Made by a program: the position numbers and the translations under genes. Source: Lampris incognitus (taxonomy: Eukaryota > Chordata > Actinopteri > Lampriformes > Lampridae). Taken from it: DNA of 64,000 nucleotides. Shown piece by piece: positions 13,501 to 50,400 of the stretch. The stretch lies in contig NC_079212.1 of NCBI RefSeq assembly GCF_029633865.1, positions 150,532,099 to 150,596,098 of the forward strand, written 5' to 3'. The first letter of the stretch is position 1, and every line of letters starts with the position of its first letter. The notes beneath the pieces were generated by a model. It was given only the letters and a program-made list of their open reading frames with translations. It did no database searches and was not told where the DNA came from.

Positions 13501-16500
13501 AGTGCAGGGGGGAGAACAGTCCATGGTTGGGGTGGGTGGGATCTCTGCTGATGCTCAGACCCCTTCGAAGGCAGCGTTTGTGATAAATGTCTTTTATGGC
13601 TGGGAGCTGGGTACCGGTGATATGCTGGGCCACCTTGACGACCCGCTGCAGAGCTTTCTGGTCTACTGATGTACAGTTGCCGTACCACACTGAGATGCAG
13701 ATGGTCAGGATGCTCTCTATGGTGCAGTGGTAGAAGTTGGTGAGAATTTTGGGGGGATAGACGGGCGCTCCTCAGCCTCCTCAGGAAATGCAGGCGTTGT
13801 TGGGCCTTTTTCACAAGGGCCTGGGTGTTTAATGTCCACGAAAGGTCCTCGCTGATGTGGACTCCAAGGAATTTAAAGCTGGAAACATGCTCCACTTCCA
13901 CCCCATTGATGTGTATAGGGGAGTGGCTGCAGCTTCTAGACCTCATGAAGTCCACAATCAGCTCCTTTGTCTTCTGCACATTAAGGACAAGATTGTTGGT
14001 GGTACACCATGATGTGAGGTGCTGAATCTTGTCCCTGTAGGCCATCTCGTCATTGTTGGTGATACGGCCAATGACTGTGGTGTCATCTGCAAACTTAACT
14101 ATAACATTTGAAGGGTGAGTTGGCAGCCAGTCGTGGGTAAAGAGGGAGAAAAGGAGGGGGCTCAGAACACAGCCTTGAGGGGCACCTGTGCTGAGGGTCA
14201 GGGTGGAGGAGGTGTGGTCACCTAACCTAACAGACTGAGGTCTGTTGGTCAAGAAGTCCAGGGTCCAGTTACAGAGGGAGGGGTTGAGGCCAAGGGAGAG
14301 GAGTTTGGTGGTTAGTTTGGCGGGGATGATAGTGTTGAAGGCAGAGCTGTAATCTATAAACAGCATCCGGATGTATGTGCTGTTAAGTTCAAGGTGGGTC
14401 AGAGCAACGTGCAGGGCAGTGGCAACGGCATCCTCAGTAGACCTTTTGGGACGGTAGGCGAACTGATGTGGGTCGAATGTGGGGGGGATAATGTTTTTGA
14501 TGTGAGCCAGAACCAGTCTTTCAAAGCACTTCATGGCAATGGGGGTGAGTGCTATGGGTCGGTAGTCATTCAGACATGAGGATGTTGGTTTCTAGGGGAC
14601 AGGAATGATAGAGGTGGTCTTAAAGCATGCCGGGACTTTAGATTGGGACAGTGAGAGATTAAATATAGTGGTGAAGACCTCAGCCAGCTGGTCGGCACAT
14701 TCCTGGAGGAAGAAGTGGTCTGGTTCACATTGGGATCAAATCTCAGCCACAATCAGTCCTACATAAATCCAATCCAGACATCACGGACACAATCCATGTT
14801 AAAGACAGAGTCATGTAGGTTCGCTGACATTAGACTTTCCACCTTTAATGCACCTTATCAGCTTTGCGTGGTTCATGAAGACTTGTTTTTTTAATTCTGT
14901 TGAACAGGATTAGCAGGTGGAGATGGCACTGTCAATAGGGCTGGGCCTATGTCAAAATGTTCCTACCGGCCACCGTTAGCCCAACAATCTGTGCGATGCC
15001 AGTACCCCCACCCTGTGCGCGCCAGCCATTTTCAACGAATGCAGGCATGGAAATACTCGTTGCGAAGAAGAATACAAAAGCCCCTATGTGGGATTATTTT
15101 GTTTTTAAAATGGATGCAACCGGAAAGCCGAAGGACCTAAATGAAGTAATTTGCCATCTTTGCAAACAAGTAGTGACGTTACAGCCTATTGGCTACTCTT
15201 CTTCAAATAAACAAAATTAATCACCTTGAGATCTTTGCTAAGCAATAATTATAACAATAATAATTATCATAACTTTTATTTGTATAGCACTTTTCTAAAA
15301 CAGTGTTACAAAGTGCTTAACAGATGACATAAAACCAGATGAGGCAAAAATAAGAATAAGACCAAATGAGTAGAAGTAAAAATAAACAGTATAAATAAAT
15401 AATGAAGACAATATCAAACGTTTGCACACGCTTTCACAAAGAGAAAAGTTTTAAGACGAGATTTAAAAGAAGCTAGAGACTTGGTTCGTCTTAGCTCAAC
15501 AGGAAGAGAGGTCCATAGTGTGGGGGCACGAACAGCAAAAGCCCGGATCTTAATGATCAAGGGGGCATATACCAGGTCAGTAAATCACAAATGTATGTAG
15601 GAGCAAGACCATTTAAAGCCTTAAAAGTGAGCAGTAAAATTTTAAAATCAACTCGAAATATAACAGGGAGCCAGTATAGGGAGGCAAGCACAGGAGTGAT
15701 ATGGTCATGCCTCCTTGTCCCGGTGATGAGCCGAGCAGCAGCATTTTCTACCAACTGCAGACGGTAGAGGGAGCCCTTGCCGATACCAGAATAAAGTGCA
15801 TTACAGTAGTCAAGCGGAGAATAGATAAAAGCATATACAACTTTTTGCAGATTGGCAGTTGATAAAAATTTTTTGGAGATTAGCTTGAGCTGGAGAAAGC
15901 ATGACTGAACAACATGTTTGATTTGATTGTCAAAACTGAGGTTAGTATCGACTATTACCCCAAGATTCCTAGCAGCCTGCTTAGTTCTAAAAGGGCTGAT
16001 GGAATTTGGGGGACCGAACAGAATGACCTCAGACTTATCATCATTTAACTTAAGAACATTTTGGGACATCCAGGATTGAATGTCAGAGAGGCAAGTTGAG
16101 ATTTGCTAGGCCACTAGGATCTGTTGGTTTTAGTGGCATGTATAACAGTGTTGTCTTCATAAAAATGGTAAAACACAACATGATTTTGAATGACCTGGCT
16201 AAGGGGCAGCGTGTATATAGAAAACAGAAGGGGCCCAAGAACTGAGCCTTGAGTGATACCACAACTCAACTGGGCCATAGAGGAAGTAGAGTTACCCAGA
16301 ACAACAGAAAAAGTTCTGTTGGAAAGGTAAGAGCATAATAAACTAAGAGCCAAGCCCTTGATGCCAACCCAAGTCTCTAAGCGATGTAAGAGGATACTGT
16401 GATTGACTGTGTCAAAGGCGATACTTAAGTCTAAAAGAACTAAAATCAAGCAGTCACCTCTGTCTGCAGTCAGTCATTAGTAACCATAGCTAGAGCTGTC

Positions 16501-17347
16501 TCAGTACTATGAAGTGCTCCAAAACCTGACTGGAAACTGTTAAAAACACTATTAGTATTCATAAAAGGTATCAATTGAGATGAAATTACTTTTCCCAGAA
16601 CCTTAGACAAAACATACAATTTGGAGATTGGTCTGTAGTTACTTTAACGGCAGGGGATCTAGATTAGGTTTCTTCAGCAATGGGTGTACAATATGATTAA
16701 AACGGTCTGGAAAAGAACCAGAGGCCAGAGAATTATTAAGAATCGCAGAATAATGGGGGTAACAGTGGGAAATACCTCCTTGAGCAGCTTAGCGGGGGAT
16801 GATGTCTAAGATGCAGGAGGAGAAGTTCATATTGGAGACTGTCCGCTCTAACACTGAAATTGTAAAGGGTTGAAACTGAGTAAAAGAGGCAGAATTAACA
16901 TTAGTAGCAATGTGCTTATGATGCACACTGCTCTTAATTTAGGGTGACAGCACAAAGGCTGGTTTCTATGGACATGGACATGGACCAGGCTACATCTCTG
17001 GACCTGCAGTTAGTCTAGCTGGATGGGTCTGGTCATCTTAAAGGGTGACTTTGTGTTGAGCGCTACCAGAATGTGGATGTGTGAAGGCTGAATAATGTGA
17101 TGTTGGAATATTATGGGATGTATTTTGCAGGCCTTCCTTTGAGGATCGGAAACAGTTGGGGATTTCTAACAAAAAAGGAGGAGGACGGTTCAAATCTAAA
17201 TCCAGGTAGGTTAAAATAGAGGTCTGCAACCTGATCCAGGTCCAGTGCTGACCAGCTCAACCTTCTTCAACTCTGTTTCTAATCAAATCCCAATGGAAGA
17301 AAATGAAAACTTGGCTGACACTGTGTTTCAGGTTCAGGAGAAAGTGA
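4484..17347 (+). CDS. ddx27: DDX27 DEAD-box RNA helicase, C-terminal part (last five coding exons)
   Basis: Spliced gene, 3' part only. Coding exons are 4484-4575, 4664-4784, 11883-11979, 17131-17205 and 17332-17347 (stop TGA 17345-17347). All introns are GT-AG and phases chain correctly (0, 1, 2, 2). Together they encode about 132 residues of the basic tail: [65 protein letters not shown] and the end [12 protein letters not shown]. From knowledge of the family, this matches the conserved C-terminus of DDX27 (yeast Drs1), a nucleolar DEAD-box ATPase acting in pre-rRNA processing and 60S assembly. The helicase core (Q motif, DEAD, SAT) lies upstream of the window. The tail is Lys/Arg-rich, fitting nucleolar targeting or RNA binding. 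The third intron (7.1 kb) carries a 4.5-kb minisatellite. The gene converges on hdhd5. Confidence 0.93.
4576..4663 (+). other. ddx27: 88-bp ddx27 intron with (CA)n
   Basis: Very short intron bounded by GTAAGA and TTCCCTCAG. A (CA)11-12 tract at 4611-4633 makes up about a quarter of it. Confidence 0.85.
4664..4784 (+). CDS. ddx27: ddx27 coding exon B
   Basis: 121 bp. It starts [18 protein letters not shown] and continues as a basic segment ([12 protein letters not shown]) ending in an acidic EDEAPPK; phase 1 at the GT donor at 4785. The [11 protein letters not shown] pattern followed by the KRARAM segment is the part most specific to DDX27. Confidence 0.93.
4785..5540. other. Unique ddx27 intron sequence
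   Basis: No coding or repeat signal recognised apart from ordinary AT-rich intron sequence. Confidence 0.4.
5541..5700 (-). repeat. Retroelement 3'-end fragment
   Basis: The AAGTCAAGTCAAAGTTATTT start and the phrase CAAAGTGCTGTACAG are typical of a fish LINE/SINE 3' end in reverse orientation. Short, no coding part. Confidence 0.5.
5701..5988 (+). mobile_element. tRNA-derived SINE, 3'-truncated
   Basis: Begins with a tRNA-like head (AGCGTGGTGGTCTATTC A-box region, B box GGTTCAAATCCCC at about 5760-5772), followed by a GC-rich body (TGGGAAGCCAGATGTGGGTA, GCACTAGCGCCTCCTCTGGT). It stops at about 5988 where RTE coding sequence begins, so it lacks a normal tail. Open frames through it are not genes. 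Confidence 0.82.
5989..6590 (+). pseudogene. RTE-like non-LTR retrotransposon, RT C-terminal fragment
   Basis: 5'-truncated. One frame reads [50 protein letters not shown] and [13 protein letters not shown]. Near 6353 a frameshift moves the homology to the +1 frame: [46 protein letters not shown] and [13 protein letters not shown]. These are the post-catalytic and C-terminal regions of RTE-clade reverse transcriptases. Inactive. Confidence 0.85.
6591..7140 (+). repeat. Retroelement 3' tail and unique sequence
   Basis: At about 6770-6805, GCACAATGACAATAAAGTTC followed by TGGAACTTGAACTT is a typical fish non-LTR 3' end with a short tail repeat. The rest to 7140 is unassigned AT-rich intron. 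Confidence 0.5.
7150..11690. repeat. 19-bp minisatellite in ddx27 intron, open in all + frames
   Basis: About 239 copies of TATTTATCACGGAGGGTCA with diagnostic variants CAC/CAT, GGGTC/GAGTT and GGGTT. Since 19 is not a multiple of 3, each + frame cycles through the same 57-bp period, and none contains a stop, so 1500-codon open frames appear (19-residue period [19 protein letters not shown]). This is repeat arithmetic, not a protein. The 3' part has a 551-bp (29-mer) higher-order duplication. Confidence 0.97.
11883..11979 (+). CDS. ddx27: ddx27 coding exon C
   Basis: 97 bp. The acceptor follows a long pyrimidine-rich stretch (TCTTTCTGTCTGTTCAG) and the donor is GTGAGT at 11980. It encodes [12 protein letters not shown], then [21 protein letters not shown], a signature stretch of DDX27. 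It lies only about 190 bp downstream of the end of the 19-bp minisatellite. Confidence 0.93.
11980..12854. other. ddx27 intron, largely unassigned
   Basis: 11985-12110 is a CTGTCTGTC-rich pyrimidine stretch. About 12120-12760 is GC-richer than its surroundings and could be a decayed repeat, but I found no terminal repeats or domain. Confidence 0.4.
12855..14750 (-). pseudogene. L2/CR1-like LINE, 5'-truncated, with 3' UTR minisatellite
   Basis: Reverse transcriptase on the - strand. From 14579 to about 13770 it reads [75 protein letters not shown] and the catalytic [11 protein letters not shown] (YADD-type box intact). Homology then shifts frame ([40 protein letters not shown]). A TAG near 14595 interrupts the N-terminal side and the element stops near 14750. 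The 3' end has AATGACAATAAA and an (ATTGA)n-type tail. The clade call is from the STEDA/FADD style and is moderately sure. Confidence 0.85.
12950..13338. repeat. 38-bp minisatellite in the LINE 3' UTR
   Basis: About 10 copies of a 38-bp unit containing AGATATACACTGATGAAG and ACACACACAAACACAG, with a variant ACCACAGC. Lies between the RT coding end and the LINE 3' tail. Confidence 0.92.
14940..15215 (+). pseudogene. hAT transposon fragment with BED zinc finger
   Basis: TAGGGCTGGGC at about 14937 resembles a hAT terminal sequence. A reading frame from about 15048 encodes [19 protein letters not shown] then [10 protein letters not shown]: the aromatic W-x2-F and Cys-x2-Cys half of a BED zinc finger, which sits at the N-terminus of hAT transposases. 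It ends soon after, before the His pair. Truncated remnant; no right end found. Confidence 0.6.
15235..16930 (-). pseudogene. Jockey-superfamily LINE (CR1/L2/Rex-like), decayed
   Basis: - strand. From the 16930 side: [36 protein letters not shown], then [40 protein letters not shown] and a mutated box FYEDNT in place of YADDT, then [60 protein letters not shown] and [16 protein letters not shown]. Several frameshifts and stops. The 3' end near 15240 is an AT-rich ATAATTATTATT-like tail. Not active. Confidence 0.82.
17131..17205 (+). CDS. ddx27: ddx27 coding exon D
   Basis: 75 bp. Acceptor TATTTTGCAG, donor GTAGGT. It reads [20 protein letters not shown] then KSKS. Compared with the usual vertebrate GLPHQRRGGNFKSKSR tail (family knowledge), the LPHQRR segment is replaced by ISNKKG, a lineage-specific change. 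Confidence 0.9.
17332..17347 (+). CDS. ddx27: ddx27 terminal coding exon (16 nt of coding)
   Basis: The acceptor is TGTGTTTCAG. The first base completes an Arg codon, then FRRK and TGA, giving the conserved basic end SKSRFRRK. The exon continues as the 3' UTR. Confidence 0.88.
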
Positions 17348-17530
17348 GGCTCCGTCCTGCTGGGTGGAATATCTGGAGACGGCTGACCAGATCAGACTAG
17401 ATCGGATCAGACCTGTTTTGGAAGGCTGCTGCCCTGACAGCTTCTAGAACATGTTTGAACTTTGTTTTACATGTCGCATTCTGAGTTTTTGTTTTTTAAG
17501 ATCTTAATAAAGTTTTGAGGACTTGATTGT
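17348..17530 (+). promoter_or_regulatory. ddx27: ddx27 3' UTR and polyadenylation signal
   Basis: A canonical AATAAA lies at 17506-17511, 159 bp after the stop codon. A second + strand AATAAA occurs near 17698 and could serve as a distal site. Extent of the UTR is inferred. Confidence 0.7.
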
Positions 17531-18502
17531 ATCCAGCCTGAAGAGGAGCAGACTGCATGACAAGTCCAGTTCATTGGTTGGCAACGTAAAACTTTATTTG
17601 ATTTTGTTTTTCTCATTATATGTCATAAGTTACATTTCAAGATTTAACAACTTCAGTTCATTTTTGCCATGTGGCCACCATGTATCCCTGTGATGTCAAT
17701 AAAGATGAAAACTAGTTCATTCTGGTTTAAGTGATTGTTTAAGTCAAGAATATACATGCACAGTAGAGTTTAGCATCTGTTAGCATAACAAAGAGAGAAC
17801 TAAACACAATCTTATATCAAACCTCAAAATACTGTGTTAATTACACTGGAAACACTGAGTCGTTAGTTCACCACACGTACACACCAGTCTTTATTAAAGG
17901 TTTTTTTTTTTTTTTTGTCGAGTATGTCTTTAACATATTATTTACAGTGTAACACTGAAGGAGCAGTTTGCACAGAGAAGCCATTTAAAGACCGTTTAAT
18001 GTCACCCTGCTGCTCAGTTTTGGGACCAGAACCAAAGTTTGGAGCTCTGAGCCACGACTGTCGGAGCACTTCTTCAGCTTTCAGAGAAACAGAAACTCAG
18101 GGCTTCCTTAAAAGGAAAGCAAAACAAAACCCTTTTGTAAAGGAGCTCTCTCCTTGCTTACGTCTCACACGGTAACAGACAATGTGTATGCTTCACATCC
18201 TGTCTGCAGAGCAAACAGATGAGCTCCATGTCCTCTCAAGGGGTCTGGGTTCAAAGGTCAAATGAAAACGCAGTTTTTTTCTTCCTTTAAGTAAGCTAAC
18301 ATTACTGATGCATGTCATTCTGGAACCTGGCATCTCAGCCATTTGTACAAGGGGTGAAATGCTCCCTTAAATAACTGGAGCAGAATCCTGCTATGACTGA
18401 CAGTCATATCCCAGCCTGGCACTTTGGGAAGACCAGAATCAGTAGAACACGTTTAGATGTAAACAGAATGCAGGCTTGTTTTTATTTAGGTAAGGTCAGG
18501 GG
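17531..18502 (-). promoter_or_regulatory. Intergenic region and probable hdhd5 3' UTR
   Basis: Lies between the convergent stop codons. On the - strand an AATAAA (plus-strand TTTATT at 17890-17895) sits about 610 bp after the hdhd5 stop, followed on the - strand by unique sequence; a 16-17 base T run (A run on -) is nearby at about 17901-17917. No coding potential was recognised. Confidence 0.5.
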
Positions 18503-46344
<27,842 letters not shown>

Positions 46345-46725
46345 CTGCCAGTTAAGCTTGAAATAATCATGATGCTTCCCATGTGAATGGTCAAATCCAC
46401 ATTACAATAAAGCCATGAGAGATGTCTCCTCACTTAACCCTTAGTATCGCCGTTGTTGGATCATTAGAGTCACTCAGGTCCACGGAGGGCATGGATTCCA
46501 ACAAACCAACCAACAAAGATCAAAAACAACAATCCATCTAAACTTGGATTGTTTTCCAAGTAACTTGTTTGTTTGGTAAGAAATCCCTTTCCTGAACTGA
46601 TCACCAGGATCAATCAGCAGAGGAGGTAAATCCAGCAGTGACGACACAACACGCGTCCACTGCAAATGTCCCTCAGCATCACACTGCCAGAGGACGACAA
46701 CCATCAAACATCACAGGAGGTGGGA
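46345..46725. other. hdhd5 intron, unassigned
   Basis: A 77-codon - strand frame ending at 46474 (VVVLWQCDAEGHLQWTRVV) shows no recognisable domain and does not match HDHD5. Confidence 0.4.
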
Positions 46726-46787
46726 TCAGTTCATCTGGACACACAAACGTTTCAGCTTCATCTAGGTGTCCTCTTCAGTCTCACCTG

Positions 46788-47368
46788 ACTGCAGGTGTCC
46801 CCACCCTTATAACAATACAGTGACTGCAGGTGTCCCCACCCTTATAACAATACAGTGGCTGCAGGTGTCCCCACCCTTATAACAATACAGTGGCTGCAGG
46901 TGTCCCCACCCTTATAACAATACAGTGGCTGCAGGTGTCCCCACCCTTATAACAATACAGTGGCTGCAGGTGTCCCCACCCTTATAAACAATACAGTGGC
47001 TGCAGGTGTCCCCACCCTTATAACAATACAGTGGCTGCAGGTGTCCCCACCCTTATAACAATACAGTGGCTGCAGGTGTCCCCACCCTTATAACAATACA
47101 GTGGCTGCAGGTGTCCCCACCCTTATAACAATACAGTGGCTGCAGGTGTCCCCACCCTTATAACAATACAGTGGCTGCAGGTGTCCCCACCCTTATAACA
47201 ACACAGTGGCTGCAGGTGTCCCCACCCTTATAAACAATACAGTGGCTGCAGGTGTCCCCACCCTTATAACAACACAGTGGCTGCAGGTGTCCCCACCCTT
47301 ATAAACAATACAGTGGCTGCAGGTGTCCCCACCCTTATAACAACACAGTGGCTGCAGGTGTCCCCACC
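46788..47368. repeat. 35-bp minisatellite, left arm
   Basis: About 16 nearly identical units containing GTGGCTGCAGGTGTCCCC and ACCCTTATAACAATACA; a 36-bp form has ATAAACAATAC. The opposite orientation of the unit starts 41 bp later. Confidence 0.96.
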
Positions 47369-47409
47369 ATATCTGCATATGAAACTGGTCGATGGTGTGA
47401 GTGGTTATG

Positions 47410-50400
47410 CCACTGTATTGTTTATAAGGGTGGGTGTTGTGGTTACACCGCCCCGAGCTGCCTCCCCGGCACGTTCAAGCCACGCCCCCAGCTCGGACGT
47501 GCCGGAAACATCCGAGCGCTCGGCTCGCGCTCTGAGGAGACGAGCGCTGCACTGCACCAGGTGTTTGCCATCATCCATCAGGCGCACCTGTGGCAATCCG
47601 GCAGCCTTCTACCGGAAGTCTCCCAGAACGTCTCTCAGTGCTTCGACGTACTGAACCCTGCGACTCTCCCCCCGCGACTTCCACGGCTCCCCGCGTCTCC
47701 CTCGTCCCCAGCGACATTCACGTTTCTCCCCGGACCTCTCCAGCGATCTCCCCCCGTATCCCTCTACCTGGACCTCTCCTTTCGGACTCGACTTCCCGGA
47801 TCTCGGACCCGGACTTCCTCGGACAACCCGTCTTGGATCACGGACTGGACTTGCTTGCCAGGTGCACGCACATTATTTCAACACCTCCTGGTCATTTACA
47901 TACCGCACCACACATTGGCTAAGAACACTCACACATAGTTATACACGCAAACCACGGGACACCACACATAGTTTATTCACACATCCCACTAACAGGACGC
48001 TACTGCACCCCCCCCCCACACACACAATAAAACCCCCCTTTTAGATTTCGAACTGTCATCCTGTGTCTGTCTGTCTTGGGTTTCGTCACAGGGGTCGGGT
48101 TCTGGTGCGCGAGCATAACAGTGGGGACACCTGCAGTCACTGTATTGTTATAAGGGTGGGGACACCTGCAGTCACTGTATTGTTATAAGGGTGGGGACAC
48201 CTGCAGTCACTGTATTGTTTATAAGGGTGGGGACACCTGCTGTACTGTATTGTTTATAAGGGTGGGGACACCTGCAGTCACTGTATTGTTATAAGGGTGG
48301 GGACACCTGCTGTACTGTATTGTTTATAAGGGTGGGGACACCTGCAGTCACTGTATTGTTATAAGGGTGGGGACACCTGCAGTCACTGTATTGTTTATAA
48401 GGGTGGGGACACCTGCAGTCACTGTATTGTTGATAAGGGTGGGGACACCTGCAGTCACTGTATTGTTATAAGGGTGGGGACACCTGCAGTCACTGTATTG
48501 TTTATAAGGGTGGGGTACCTGCAGTCACTGTATTGTTTATAAGGGTGGGGACAACTGCAGTCACTGTATTGTTTATAAGGGTGGGGACACCTGCAGTCAC
48601 TGTATTGTTATCAGGGTGGAGACACCTGCAGTACTGTATTGTTTATAAGGGTGGGGACACCTGCAGTACTGTATTGTTTATAAGGGTGGGGACACCTGCA
48701 GTCACTGTATTGTTATCAGGGTAGAGACACCTGCAGTACTGTATTGTTTATAAGGGTGGGGACACCTGCAGTCACTGTATTGTTATCAGGGTGGAGACAC
48801 CTGCAGTACTGTATTGTTATCAGGGTGGGGACACCTGCAGTACTATATTGTTTATAAGGGTGGGGACACCTGCAGTACTGTATTGTTATCAGGGTGGGGA
48901 CACCTGCAGTACTGTATTGTTTATAAGGGTGGGACACCTGCAGCCACTGTATTGTTTATAAAGGTGGGGACACCTGCAGTACTGTATTGTTTATCAGGGT
49001 GGGGACACCTGCAGTCACTGTACTGTTTATAAGGGTGGGGACACCTTCAGCCACTGTATTGTTTATAAAGGTGGGGACACCTGCAGTCACTGTATTGTTT
49101 AAAGGGTGGGGACACCTGCAGTCACTGTATTGTTTAAAGGGTGGGGACACCTGCAGTCACTGTAATGTTTATAAGGGTGGGGACACCTGCAGTACTGTAT
49201 TGTTATCAGGGTGGGGACACCTGCAGTCACTGTATTGTTTATAAGGGTGGGGACACCTGCAGTCACTGTATTGTTATCAGGGTGGGGACACCTGCAGTAC
49301 TGTATTGTTATAAGGGTGGGGACACCTGCTATACTGTATTGTTATAAGGGTGGAGACACCTGCAGTACTGTATTGTTATCAGGGTGGGGACACCTGCAGT
49401 ACTGTATTGTTTATAAGGGTGGGGACACCTGCAGTCACTGTATTGTTATCAGGGTGGGGACACCTGCAGTCACTGTATTGTTTATAAGGGTGGGGACACC
49501 TGCTGTACTGTATTGTTTATAAGGGTGGGGACACCTGCAGTCACTGTATTGTTATAAGGGTGGGGACACCTGCAGTCACTGTATTGTTATAAGGGTGGGG
49601 ACACCTGCAGTCACTGTATTGTTTATAAGGGTGGGGACACCTGCTGTACTGTATTGTTTATAAGGGTGGGGACACCTGCAGTCACTGTATTGTTATAAGG
49701 GTGGGGACACCTGCTGTACTGTATTGTTTATAAGGGTGGGGACACCTGCAGTCACTGTATTGTTATAAGGGTGGGGACACCTGCAGTCACTGTATTGTTT
49801 ATAAGGGTGGGGACACCTGCAGTCACTGTATTGTTGATAAGGGTGGGGACACCTGCAGTCACTGTATTGTTATAAGGGTGGGGACACCTGCAGTCACTGT
49901 ATTGTTTATAAGGGTGGGGTACCTGCAGTCACTGTATTGTTTATAAGGGTGGGGACAACTGCAGTCACTGTATTGTTTATAAGGGTGGGGACACCTGCAG
50001 TCACTGTATTGTTATCAGGGTGGAGACACCTGCAGTACTGTATTGTTTATAAGGGTGGGGACACCTGCAGTACTGTATTGTTTATAAGGGTGGGGACACC
50101 TGCAGTCACTGTATTGTTATCAGGGTAGAGACACCTGCAGTACTGTATTGTTTATAAGGGTGGGGACACCTGCAGTCACTGTATTGTTATCAGGGTGGAG
50201 ACACCTGCAGTACTGTATTGTTATCAGGGTGGGGACACCTGCAGTACTATATTGTTTATAAGGGTGGGGACACCTGCAGTACTGTATTGTTATCAGGGTG
50301 GGGACACCTGCAGTACTGTATTGTTTATAAGGGTGGGACACCTGCAGCCACTGTATTGTTTATAAAGGTGGGGACACCTTCAGCCACTGTATTGTTTATA

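Noticed and set aside
46474..46707. Upstream hdhd5 exon on - strand
   Set aside because: Translation does not resemble the expected N-terminal HAD region and has no suitable splice pair.
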